Source: Roseomonas sp. KE2513
Lineage (GTDB): Bacteria; Pseudomonadota; Alphaproteobacteria; Acetobacterales; Acetobacteraceae
Direction: 5' to 3'
Assembly: GCF_016107305.1 (NCBI RefSeq)
Contig: NZ_RCVR01000012.1
Coordinates: forward strand, 100,120-164,119
Length of the DNA stretch: 64,000 bases
A program made the translations under genes and the position numbers. The notes below the pieces were generated by a model. The model did not search any database. It was not told the origin of the DNA and saw nothing but the letters and a program-made list of their open reading frames with translations. Position 1 is the first letter of the stretch. Every line of letters begins with the position of its first letter. Of the stretch, positions 8,637 through 16,471 are shown in pieces.

Positions 8637-9475
8637 GAAGAACCGCCCGTTCGGCAGCGCGCCTCGCCTCGCTGGCGCTGCTCCTCGCGGCCGCCGCCTG
8701 CGCCGCCCCGGCCTCGCCGCGGGAGCCGCCGATCGCTTATCCGCCCTCCGTCCGGGCCCGGATGCTGCGGATCGCCGAGGCGGAATGGGCAGAGTGGGGT
8801 CGGCTCGCCGCCGGCCCTGGGCTGCCACACCTGTCCAGCGGCGCGGAGGGTGCGATCGAGGCCTTCCCGCGCGTCCTCGCCTACTGGCGCGCAGTGCCCG
8901 AGGAGGAGGCCACCTCGGCCATCGCGCGCAACCGCGCCCGGTGGTCCGCCGAGCTGGGCGGCACCCCGCGGGAGGGGGTCTGGTCCGAGCCCGCCTGGTC
9001 TGCCGCTTTCGTCTCCTACGTCATGCGCGCGGCGGGGGTGGACGAGCGCGAGTTCCACCCCTCCGCGTCCCACGCCTTCTACCTGGACGCCATCCTGCGC
9101 GACGCCGCCGAGTTCCCCGCTCGCGCGCCCTTCCTGCCGCACGACCCGGCCGGGCGCGCGCCCGAGCCCGGCGATCTCATCTGCGCCGACCGATCCCGCC
9201 GCCCGCTCGCCTCCTGGCGGGACCGGCCGGCCGAGGCGGGGCGCTTCCGCCCGATGCACTGCGACATCGTCCTGCGCACCGCCCCAGGCGTTGCGGAGGC
9301 GGTCGGCGGCAACGTCGCCGACGCGGTGACCCTGACGCTTTACGCCACCGACGCGGCCGGGATGGTGCTGCCCCGTGGTCCCGGAGAGCCGGTTGTTTTC
9401 GCTATCATCGAGAACCGGCTGGGTCGGCTACCCCCCTTTCAGCCTGCCCTGATTATCTCTGAACGAAGAGGGTAG
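8633..9475 (+). CDS. DUF2272 domain lipoprotein
   Basis: The 280-aa protein begins at TTG 8633 inside the stop of the preceding gene. The hydrophobic leader LASLALLLAAAAC ends in a lipobox-like Cys23. The central part carries the DUF2272 pattern: WSEPAWSAAFVSYVMRAAG, then a serine/histidine stretch PSASHAFYLDA, PGDLICADR, and a later HCDIVLR. Cys, His and Asp residues at these places resemble an NlpC/P60-like or CHAP-like cysteine peptidase fold, so cell-wall hydrolysis is possible. The family function is not established. Likely an outer-membrane or periplasmic lipoprotein working with the upstream 637-aa protein. Confidence 0.72.
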   Translation: MRRTARSAARLASLALLLAAAACAAPASPREPPIAYPPSVRARMLRIAEAEWAEWGRLAAGPGLPHLSSGAEGAIEAFPRVLAYWRAVPEEEATSAIARNRARWSAELGGTPREGVWSEPAWSAAFVSYVMRAAGVDEREFHPSASHAFYLDAILRDAAEFPARAPFLPHDPAGRAPEPGDLICADRSRRPLASWRDRPAEAGRFRPMHCDIVLRTAPGVAEAVGGNVADAVTLTLYATDAAGMVLPRGPGEPVVFAIIENRLGRLPPFQPALIISERRG

Positions 9476-9637
9476 AACCCGGCTTTGCACTTTGGTGTTC
9501 CCCTTTCTTAGCTATTCTTTCGAAGCGGCTATCGACAAGCCTTGCCAATATAACCATGTTCCGCGCCCGTGCCGTACCCGCTGAATTTGGCGAATCGGTG
9601 CGGCAAGTGTTGCGAAGTATTTCTTAAGGAAGTTCCG
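9476..9637 (+). promoter_or_regulatory. AT-richer leader upstream of the H-NS-family gene
   Basis: This 162-base gap is visibly richer in A/T than the rest of the window (for example runs around 9500-9530 and TTTCTTAAGGAAG at 9620-9632). It should contain the promoter of the H-NS-type gene. AAGGAAG at 9626-9632 is a good ribosome-binding site for the ATG at 9638. A weak TTGCAC / TTAGCT pair with 17-base spacing lies near 9485-9513. I would not call it a promoter without data. Confidence 0.4.
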
Positions 9638-10021
9638 ATGCCCGAAACAACCGAAACCACCTCACGGCGCAAATCGGGTTTCGACCTTGACTCCATGAGT
9701 GCGCAGGAGCTGACCGCCCTTATCGAGGCCGCGGAAGCGAAGCGCACTGAAAAGCAGGAAGAGGCTCGTAACGCGCTGATCGAGGAATTCCGCAGCAAGG
9801 CCGCTGAGATCGGGCTCGATTTCAAGACGCTCGTTCCCGCGGCTGCCGGAGCCCCCGCGCCGCAGCCCACGGGGCGCCGCACACGGCGCGATGCCGGCGG
9901 ATCCGTTGCGGTGCGATTCCGCGGCCCGAATGGCGAAACTTGGAGCGGGCGCGGCCGCATGCCGCGCTGGCTCTCTGCCATGGAAGCTTCTGGGCGCAAG
10001 CGGGACGAATTCCGGGTCTGA
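9638..10021 (+). CDS. H-NS histone family nucleoid protein
   Basis: The 127-aa protein has the H-NS layout: an N-terminal coiled-coil oligomerisation region (SAQELTALIEAAEAKRTEKQEEARNALIEE, about 15-45), an Ala/Pro linker, and the C-terminal DNA-binding domain with RFRGPNGETWSGRGRMPRWL. Proteins of this family bind AT-rich or curved DNA and silence transferred genes. ATG 9638 is chosen over an upstream in-frame start because AAGGAAG sits at the right distance. It is monocistronic and followed by a short hairpin. Not annotated as hns itself because alphaproteobacterial members are often HvrA/MucR-like in role. Confidence 0.88.
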   Translation: MPETTETTSRRKSGFDLDSMSAQELTALIEAAEAKRTEKQEEARNALIEEFRSKAAEIGLDFKTLVPAAAGAPAPQPTGRRTRRDAGGSVAVRFRGPNGETWSGRGRMPRWLSAMEASGRKRDEFRV

Positions 10022-10131
10022 TCGGCGGGCCCGCGATCCGTGGGCGCTGAATACCGTTGCCAGGCATTATCTCGCGAATTGGTGTTTTGCTCGTTTTTTC
10101 TGGGGGCGGTCTCAACCGTGAGCATGGGAGG

Positions 10132-10155
10132 GGAAGAGGCAGCTCTTCCTTTCTC
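10132..10155 (+). terminator. Candidate terminator after the H-NS-family gene
   Basis: GGAAGAG (10132-10138) and CTCTTCC (10143-10149) form a 7-bp stem with a 4-base loop, followed by TTTCTCT. It lies between the rightward H-NS gene and the leftward receptor gene, so it may end transcription from the left. The stem is short and the U-tract imperfect. Confidence 0.4.
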
Positions 10156-10203
10156 TGGATGTTTTGCCGGCGCGAGTTACAAACCGGCTGGCACTGCCGG
10201 CCC

Positions 10204-11172
10204 CTAATCGGCCGTGATACGTGCCTCCCGGATCACCGCGCCCCATTCCGCATGATCCGACTTCCATAACGCGCCGAGCGCCTCGGGCGGGGCGGCCCAC
10301 ACTTCGTTCCCACCGCGGTCGAGCGCCTCCCGCACCCTCGGGGTGTCCATGGTGGCCATCGCCAATTCGGCCAGAGCGTCGATGATCGGGACGGGCGTTC
10401 CCCGTGGCGCGGCCAGGGCGAGCCAGGTGTTCGCGTCGAAACCGGGCAGGCCGCTTTCGGCCACGGTATGCAGGTCTGGCAGCCAGGGCAGGCGCGTGAT
10501 GGCCGCCGCCGCGATCGGCCGCAGCTTGCCCTCCTCGATCAGCGGCCGCGCCGTTCCGAAGGGAGAGGCCATCGCGGCCACACGCCCGCCCATGAGGTCG
10601 GTTAGCCCCGGGATGGTGCCGCGATAGGGCACATGCGTCATCTCCACCCCGGCCCGCTGGCAGAGCAGCGCCATAGCCAAATGATGCGGCGAACCGTTTC
10701 CGGCGGAGGCATAGGCCAGGGCACGCGGTGCCGCCCGTGCCTGAGCGACGAGCCCGCCGATGTCCCGCACCGGTGAAGCCGCGCCCACGACGAAGACCAG
10801 CGGGCTGCGCGCCAGCAGCGCCACGGGCGCGAGGTCCGTCAGCGGGTCGATCGCCATGTGCCCCATATGCGGGTTCACGGCCACGATGTTGTTGCTCATC
10901 AGCAGCAGCGTGTGGCCATCGGGCGCGGCGCGCGCCACGGCCTCGGCGGCGATGTTGCCGCCCGCGCCGGGCCGGCTCTCCACCACCATGGCATGGGGCC
11001 AGCGCCGCCCGCTCTCCTCCGCCAGGATACGCGCGACGAGGTCTGGCGCGCCGCCGGGGGTGAAGGGCACGATGAGCCTTGGGGCGCGCACCGGAAAAGC
11101 TGCCTGGGAGAGGCCCGGCTGGGCTCCGAGCAGCAGACCCGCCAGCGCTCCGATGCCGCGACGGGCGATCAT
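10204..11172 (-). CDS. Tripartite tricarboxylate transporter receptor (Bug family), paralogue 2 of operon
   Basis: The 322-aa periplasmic binding protein starts at the ATG at 11172, giving signal peptide MIARRGIGALAGLLLGAQPG; the in-frame extension to 11214 would bury it. RLIVPFTPGGAPDLVARIL, GHTLLLMSNNIVAVNPHMG and HVPYRGTIPGLTDLMGGRV are Bug hallmarks. It is clearly paralogous to the gene just upstream on the same strand: ESGRRWP, PHH(L/V)AMALLC-type and ESGLPGFDA segments are shared in the same order. It is the last gene of the leftward five-gene catabolic operon. Likely ligand is an aromatic or other small carboxylate used by the operon (inference). Confidence 0.9.
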   Translation of the reverse strand: MIARRGIGALAGLLLGAQPGLSQAAFPVRAPRLIVPFTPGGAPDLVARILAEESGRRWPHAMVVESRPGAGGNIAAEAVARAAPDGHTLLLMSNNIVAVNPHMGHMAIDPLTDLAPVALLARSPLVFVVGAASPVRDIGGLVAQARAAPRALAYASAGNGSPHHLAMALLCQRAGVEMTHVPYRGTIPGLTDLMGGRVAAMASPFGTARPLIEEGKLRPIAAAAITRLPWLPDLHTVAESGLPGFDANTWLALAAPRGTPVPIIDALAELAMATMDTPRVREALDRGGNEVWAAPPEALGALWKSDHAEWGAVIREARITAD

Positions 11173-11224
11173 CCCCCGGCGATCCGCGCAGCCGATCGTC
11201 CGGCCGCGATCCACGCGCCGGCCC

Positions 11225-12196
11225 TCATCCGGCGGTGATCCGCGCGTCCCGGATTACCTTGCCCCAGGTCGCGTGCTCGCGCCGCCAGAGCGCGCCGGTC
11301 TCCTCCGGCCCCATGGTGTCGGGCACCAGCGCCACCCGGTCCTGCGCCGGGCGGAGCTTCGGATCATTCATGACGGAGGCGCAGAACTCCGCCAGGAACC
11401 TGACGGTCGCCGGTGGCGTGCCGCGCGGCACGGCCAGCGCCAGCCAGCTTCCCGCGTCGAAGCCGGGCAGGCCGCTTTCCGCGACCGTCGGCAGGTCCGG
11501 CATCCAGGGCAGGCGCGTCGCACCCATGGCCGCGATCGGCCGCACCATGCCGGACTGAATCAGCGGCAGGGCCGGGCCGAAGGGGGAGGCCATGCAGCTG
11601 ACGCGTCCGCCGCCGACATCGGAGAGCCCCTCGGGCGTGCCGCGATAGGGCACATGGGTCATCTCGATCCCCGCCATGCCGCAGAGCATGGCCATCGAGA
11701 CATGGTGCGGCGTGCCGTTGCCGATGGAGGCGTAGGTGAGCAGCCCCGGCTGTTCCCGCGCCATGGCCAGCAGCCCTGGCAGATCGATCGCCGGGATGTT
11801 CGTCGCGCCCACCAGCACGAAGGGGCTCTGCGCGAGCATCGAGACGGGGGCGAGGGCGGTCAGCGGGTCGATCGGCATCGGACCGACATGCGGGTTCATG
11901 GTGATCATGTTGTTGCTGACCACCACCATCGTGTGCCCGTCCGGCGCGCTGCGGGCAGCGAGCTCCGCTCCGATATTCCCCGCCGCCCCCGGCCGGTTCT
12001 CCACCACCGCGCCGAAGGGCCAGCGCCGCCCGCTCTCCTCCGCCAGCATCCGCGCGGCCACGTCCAGGGAGCCGCCGGGCGTGAAGGGCACGATGATCCG
12101 GGGCGGGCGCTGCGGGAAGCCCGCGGGCTGGGCGAGGGCGGCGCGCGCCAGGAAGGGCGTGGCGAGAAGCGCGGGGAGGGAGCGGCGGCGGATCAT
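11225..12196 (-). CDS. Tripartite tricarboxylate transporter receptor (Bug family), paralogue 1 of operon
   Basis: The 323-aa protein has a signal peptide (MIRRRSLPALLATPFLARAALAQ, cut after about residue 23). RIIVPFTPGGSLDVAARML, VVENRPGAAGNIGAE and HVPYRGTPEGLSDVGGG fit the Bug/TctC family. Its ATG overlaps the stop of the molybdenum hydroxylase gene (ATGA), so it is translationally coupled to that enzyme. A tandem copy follows 52 bases later. No tctA/tctB permease genes are nearby. Two receptors after a ring-hydroxylating oxygenase suggest capture of the aromatic substrate or of two related ligands. Confidence 0.9.
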   Translation of the reverse strand: MIRRRSLPALLATPFLARAALAQPAGFPQRPPRIIVPFTPGGSLDVAARMLAEESGRRWPFGAVVENRPGAAGNIGAELAARSAPDGHTMVVVSNNMITMNPHVGPMPIDPLTALAPVSMLAQSPFVLVGATNIPAIDLPGLLAMAREQPGLLTYASIGNGTPHHVSMAMLCGMAGIEMTHVPYRGTPEGLSDVGGGRVSCMASPFGPALPLIQSGMVRPIAAMGATRLPWMPDLPTVAESGLPGFDAGSWLALAVPRGTPPATVRFLAEFCASVMNDPKLRPAQDRVALVPDTMGPEETGALWRREHATWGKVIRDARITAG

Positions 12197-14544
12197 GAGC
12201 GGGCGTCCTGCAGGGCGGCCCAGACGCGCTCGGGCGTCGCGGGCATGTCGAGGTGCTCCACCCCCAGCGCGTCGCAGATGGCGGAGATGACGGCGGGCAG
12301 TGCACCCACCGTGCCAGCCTCGCCCGCGCCCTTGGCGCCGATCGGGTTGGTGGCCGTCGGCTGCGGGTTGGACAGTACCTCGAAGACCGGCAGGTCGCCC
12401 GCCCGCGGCAGCGCGTAATCCATGAAGGAGGCGGCGAGGAACTGCCCGCTCTCCGCGTCGAAGCGCGCCTCCTCCATGACCGCCTGGCCGAAGCCCTGGG
12501 CGATGCCGCCATGGATCTGCCCGTGCATGAGCAGCGGGTTCACCACCGTGCCCACGTCGTCGGCGACGGTGTAGCGGTCGAGGGTAATGCGCCCGGTCTC
12601 GGGATCGACCTCCACCTCACACAGGTGGCAGCCATTGGGGAAGGTCGCGTCGCCCGGTGCCGCCATGGTCTGCGCGGTCAGCCCGCCATCCTCCCCGGGC
12701 GGCAGGGGGCCGGGCGCGTGGGCGGCGGCGGCCACCTGCGCCAGCGTCACGCCCTTGTCCGTGCCCGCCACGGCGAAGCGGCCACCGGGAAGGGGGGTGA
12801 ACTCGATATCGCCCTCGTCGCATTCGAGCATCCGGGCCGCGATGCGCCGCCCCCGCTCGATGATCCGCTCGGAGGCGCGGGCAACGGCCGTGCCGCCGGC
12901 CACCATCGTGCGGCTGCCGAAGGAGCCGCGGCCCTGCGACACCGCGTCCGTATCGCCGGCCACGATCCGCACCCTCTCCGGCGCCAACCCGAGCATGCTG
13001 GCTGCCATCTGCCGGAACACCGTCTCGTGCCCCTGCCCGTGGTTGTGCGTGCCCAGCAGGAAGGTCGCGCTGCCATCGGCGTTCACGCGGATCTCGGCGG
13101 ATTCCGGGGCGGGCGTGCGCGGCGGCCCCGCGCTAATCTCGATGGCGTTGGCAATGCCGAGGCCGCGCCGCATCCCCCGCGCCTCGCTGGTGGCGCGGCG
13201 GGCGGCGAAGCCCGGCAGGTCCGCGGCCTCAACGGCCATCGCCATGCCGCGCGCGAAGTCGCCGCTGTCGTAGGTGAAGATGAGGCCTGTCTTGTACGGC
13301 ATGGCCTCGCGCGGGATGAGGTTGCGCCGCCGCAACTCGATCCGGTCCATCCCGAGGCGCGCGGCGGCCACGTCGATCGCGCGCTCCACCGCATAGGTCG
13401 CCTCCGGCCGCCCGGCTCCGCGGTACGGCGCCAGCGGCTGCGTATTGGTGAAGGCCCCGCGCACCGTCGCCGCGATGCGCGGCGTGCGATAGACGCCCGC
13501 TAGCCCGCCGAGATTGTTCGTGCTCGCGTGTGGTCCCATCAGCGCGAGATAGGCGCCGAGATTGGCCGCCGTCTCGATCCGCAGCGCGAGGAAGTCTCCC
13601 TCCGCATTCAGCGCAAGCTCCACGCGGTTGTGCGTGTCGCGCCCGTGCGGATCACTCTGCATCCCCTCCGTCCGGTCGGCGGTCCAGCGGATCGGGCGGC
13701 CGAGGGCGCGGGCGGCGAAGAGCAGCGCAGCGTGCTCCTGCGTCGGCTGGCCGCGCAGCCCGAAGGCGCCGCCCATGTCCGGCGAGATCACCCGCAGCGA
13801 GGAGGCAGGGATGCCAAGGATCGCAGCCAGCTCGTCGCGCACGGGATGCGCGCCCTGCACGCCGCTGCGAAGGGTGAAGCGCCCCTCCGCCGGGTCGTGC
13901 CAGGCGACCGCCGCGCGCGGCTCCATGAAGGCGCCGACGACGCGGCTGATGCGGAAATCGAGCGAGACGACATGCGCCGCCCCCGCGATGGCCGCCGCCA
14001 CCGCCGCGTGGTCGCCGAGCTTCCACTCGAAGGCGAGGTTGCCCGGCGCGAGCCCCGGCCAGACCTCCGGCGCCCCGGGCGCGAGCGCGGCGGCGGCGTC
14101 TGTCACCGCCTGCCGCGTCTCCCAGTCCACGACGATCGCCTCGGCCGCGTCGCGCGCCTGCGCCGCCGTATCGGCCGCGACGAGCGCCACGGGATCGCCG
14201 ACATGCGCGACGGCGTCGATCGCCAGCGCGCGGTAGGGCGGCCGCGGCATGGGCGCGCCGCCGGGCAGGGCGCGCGGCACGGCGCAGGGCAGGGGGCGCA
14301 GCGACGCCATGTCCGCCCCGGTCAGGATGCCCCGCACGCCCGGCATGGCGCGCGCCTCGGCCGTGTCGATGGAGAGGATGCGCGCCGCCGCGTGCGGGCT
14401 GCGCAGGAACACCGCGTGCAGGGCGCCCGGTGGCACCTCGTCCTCGGTGTAGCGGCCGAGGCCGCGCAGCAGGCGCTTGTCCTCGTGCCGGCGGACCGGG
14501 GCGCCGATGCCGGCCTCCGTGGGAAGAACCGAGCCGTCCATCAC
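12193..14544 (-). CDS. Xanthine dehydrogenase-family molybdopterin-binding large subunit (orphan)
   Basis: The 783-aa protein is full length for the molybdenum-cofactor subunit of xanthine dehydrogenase/aldehyde oxidase/CO dehydrogenase-type hydroxylases. RHEDKRLLRGLGRYTED (N-terminus), GGAFGLRGQ, APYRGAGRPEATYAVER, GTHNHGQGHE and the active-site glutamate in GAKGAGEAGTVG are present. The CoxL-specific AYRCSFR loop is absent, so it is not a CO dehydrogenase. Partner [2Fe-2S] and FAD subunits are not adjacent. Electrons must pass to subunits encoded elsewhere, or the enzyme has an unusual partner. It sits between a Rieske oxygenase and two Bug receptors, suggesting hydroxylation of an N-heteroaromatic or aldehyde intermediate. 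Confidence 0.88.
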   Translation of the reverse strand: MMDGSVLPTEAGIGAPVRRHEDKRLLRGLGRYTEDEVPPGALHAVFLRSPHAAARILSIDTAEARAMPGVRGILTGADMASLRPLPCAVPRALPGGAPMPRPPYRALAIDAVAHVGDPVALVAADTAAQARDAAEAIVVDWETRQAVTDAAAALAPGAPEVWPGLAPGNLAFEWKLGDHAAVAAAIAGAAHVVSLDFRISRVVGAFMEPRAAVAWHDPAEGRFTLRSGVQGAHPVRDELAAILGIPASSLRVISPDMGGAFGLRGQPTQEHAALLFAARALGRPIRWTADRTEGMQSDPHGRDTHNRVELALNAEGDFLALRIETAANLGAYLALMGPHASTNNLGGLAGVYRTPRIAATVRGAFTNTQPLAPYRGAGRPEATYAVERAIDVAAARLGMDRIELRRRNLIPREAMPYKTGLIFTYDSGDFARGMAMAVEAADLPGFAARRATSEARGMRRGLGIANAIEISAGPPRTPAPESAEIRVNADGSATFLLGTHNHGQGHETVFRQMAASMLGLAPERVRIVAGDTDAVSQGRGSFGSRTMVAGGTAVARASERIIERGRRIAARMLECDEGDIEFTPLPGGRFAVAGTDKGVTLAQVAAAAHAPGPLPPGEDGGLTAQTMAAPGDATFPNGCHLCEVEVDPETGRITLDRYTVADDVGTVVNPLLMHGQIHGGIAQGFGQAVMEEARFDAESGQFLAASFMDYALPRAGDLPVFEVLSNPQPTATNPIGAKGAGEAGTVGALPAVISAICDALGVEHLDMPATPERVWAALQDARS

Positions 14545-14569
14545 GTCCCCCGCCGCCGCGCTGCCGCGG

Positions 14570-15061
14570 TCAAAGTATGATCGATATGCCGTCCAGCACG
14601 GCGTCGCAGTCGATCATGTCGAAGCGCTTGCGGCTGATCAACCAGCCCCCGGCCCCGTCCGCCTCGAACTCGTGGGTTGCCCGCCCGACATAGCGCCGGT
14701 GCCGGTTGTTGCGGAACTCCGCTACCTCGTAGGAGCAGAGCGTGCTGTTCGGCACCGGTCCGGCGCGCAGGTTGGTGACGAGCCGCACCGTCCGGCTTGG
14801 CGGCTTCTGCGCGTGGAACATCGCGTGGCGGAAGCGCCGCACCCGTGTCTCCAGCAGCCGCCGGTCGTCGTAGATGTGGCTGACCGTGTCGTGCGGGCTC
14901 GCCTGGTCCCACTCCGTCGGCACCCAGTAGGCGCAGACGGGAGCGTACATCGCCAGCCACTCCTCCAGCTTCCAGGCATCCAGCAGCGCGGATTCCCGGA
15001 TCACCAGGGCGGCGAGCGCGGGATCAAGCGCCGGCGGCGGCGCCTCCAGCACCGCGCTCAT
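14570..15061 (-). CDS. Aromatic-ring-hydroxylating dioxygenase beta (small) subunit
   Basis: The 163-aa product has the cystatin-like/SnoaL fold pattern of ring-hydroxylating dioxygenase small subunits. ESALLDAWKLEEWLAMY opens the cone, YDDRRLLETRVRRF and TVRLVTNLRA are the typical central strands, and WLISRKRFDMIDCDAVLDG closes the domain. It has a structural role in the alpha3beta3 oxygenase. Its ATG overlaps the alpha-subunit stop by four bases (ATGA), so the two are made together. Confidence 0.9.
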   Translation of the reverse strand: MSAVLEAPPPALDPALAALVIRESALLDAWKLEEWLAMYAPVCAYWVPTEWDQASPHDTVSHIYDDRRLLETRVRRFRHAMFHAQKPPSRTVRLVTNLRAGPVPNSTLCSYEVAEFRNNRHRRYVGRATHEFEADGAGGWLISRKRFDMIDCDAVLDGISIIL

Positions 15062-16392
15062 GCCGTCATCCAGCGGCGCCAGGCCGCGAACTGGGCGCGC
15101 AGGTGGATCTCGCTCGTGCCGGTCTGGCCGCGCAGCGTGCCGTTCGCCTCGTTGGCGTCGCCGCCCATGCCGCGCTTTACGTCCACCCAGTCCCCGCCCT
15201 GGCTCGCCAGCCCGTCCTGCACGCGGGCATAGGTCTCGAGGTCATCCGTCAGCACGAGCGAGCCCACGCCGTTCACCACATTGGCGAAGGCAATGCTGTC
15301 ACGGAACATCTCCGGCGGCGCGAGGGGCATGCGGAAGGTGTAGGTCGTCACCACCGTGCGGTTCACGCTGATCGGTTGCACCACGCGCAGCTGGCGGAAG
15401 CGGCTCATGAAGGAGAGGTTCGGGTACACCACGGTATTGAAGCGCTGGATGGAAAGGATCTCTTCCGTCCGCTCCACCCCGTGCGTCTCCTCCAACGCCT
15501 TGCGATAGGCCATCTGCACCGGGTCCTCCGCCGGGCGCGCGGCCATGTGAGCGTCGGTGTGGTAGTCGCCCATGAAGGAGTGGCCCGACGCGCTGGCCCA
15601 GATGCCCAGGCTCTCCCACACCGCGGCCGGTGCGCCGTTCTGGCGCATCTGCTTGATCTGCACCTCGCCCGCGCCGTCGCTGTGCACCGTGTCCTTCTGA
15701 TCCCGCGCGGCGGCGACGGAGGAGGCGTGGACGAAGCGCGGGTGCAGCGTGTCGTTGTGGTTCTCGATCACCAGTTTCCAGTTGCCGTCATAGGCGTGGC
15801 GCGAGACGCCGCCGGCCACCTCCAGCAACCCGCCCGGCGCCCGGTCCACCATGTCGTCGAAGGAGGAGGCGACGGGGCCGAGGAATTCCGCCAGCGTCGG
15901 CCCCTCGGCCGCCAGGCTCGCGAAGATGAAGCCACGGTAGTTCTCCACCCGCGGCACGCGCACGAGGTCGAGCGAGCCGTCCTCCGGCGGGTAGGCACCA
16001 TCGCCGTAGCCCTCCGGCAGCGGCACCTCTGCCAGCTTGCCGTCGAGGTCGAAGGCCCAGCCGTGGTAGCAGCAGACGAAGCGCTTCGCCTGCCCCGTCT
16101 CGTCCATCGTCAGCTTCGCGCCGCGATGGGTGCAGCGGTTGAACATCACCCGGATGACGCCGTCGCGCCCGCGCGCCACGATCACCGGCTCCCGGCCCAT
16201 CTGCGTCGCGAAGAAGCGGCCGGGGGTGGCCACCTGGCTCTCGTGGCAGAGATAGAGCCAGGCCCGCCCGAAGATGCGGTCCATCTCCATCTCGAAGATG
16301 GCAGGGTCCACATAGGCGGCGCGGTGCACGCGCCCCTCCTGGACCATCTCGGCCGGGTCCAGCCGGCCTCGCGTCGGGAGCGGCATGTCCAT
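15058..16392 (-). CDS. Rieske aromatic-ring-hydroxylating dioxygenase alpha subunit
   Basis: The 444-aa catalytic subunit adds O2 to an aromatic ring. Rieske centre: CTH, then 17 residues, then CCYH (C-x-H-x17-C-x2-H). Mononuclear iron site: NWKLVIENHNDTLHPRFVH, giving the D-x2-H-x4-H pattern, plus an acidic TDDLE near the C-terminus. The ATG at 16392 is chosen because AGGAG stands eight bases upstream; the longer frame to 16431 lacks this. It is the first gene of the leftward operon, divergent from iorA. No ferredoxin or reductase gene is adjacent, so electron transfer partners are elsewhere. Substrate unknown; the context points to aryl or indolic acids. Confidence 0.92.
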   Translation of the reverse strand: MDMPLPTRGRLDPAEMVQEGRVHRAAYVDPAIFEMEMDRIFGRAWLYLCHESQVATPGRFFATQMGREPVIVARGRDGVIRVMFNRCTHRGAKLTMDETGQAKRFVCCYHGWAFDLDGKLAEVPLPEGYGDGAYPPEDGSLDLVRVPRVENYRGFIFASLAAEGPTLAEFLGPVASSFDDMVDRAPGGLLEVAGGVSRHAYDGNWKLVIENHNDTLHPRFVHASSVAAARDQKDTVHSDGAGEVQIKQMRQNGAPAAVWESLGIWASASGHSFMGDYHTDAHMAARPAEDPVQMAYRKALEETHGVERTEEILSIQRFNTVVYPNLSFMSRFRQLRVVQPISVNRTVVTTYTFRMPLAPPEMFRDSIAFANVVNGVGSLVLTDDLETYARVQDGLASQGGDWVDVKRGMGGDANEANGTLRGQTGTSEIHLRAQFAAWRRWMTA

Positions 16393-16444
16393 GGGCTTAT
16401 CTCCTTGACGCGATGCTAGGCGCCCCGCCAAACTATATGCAAGT

Positions 16445-16454
16445 GGTTATAACC
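16445..16454. promoter_or_regulatory. 10-bp perfect palindrome in the divergent Rieske/iorA promoter region
   Basis: GGTTATAACC lies 17 bases before the iorA ATG, in the 79-base gap between two divergent operons. It contains TATAAC, a good -10-like hexamer for rightward transcription, though I find no matching -35. A MarR regulator is encoded at the end of the iorAB operon, so this is a plausible operator for it. The assignment is inferred from position and symmetry only. Confidence 0.4.
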
Positions 16455-16471
16455 GGTTGGGGACTTTTCCT

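Noticed and set aside
12193..14544. CO dehydrogenase large subunit (coxL)
   Set aside because: The form I CoxL active-site loop AYRCSFR is absent and coxM/coxS are not adjacent.
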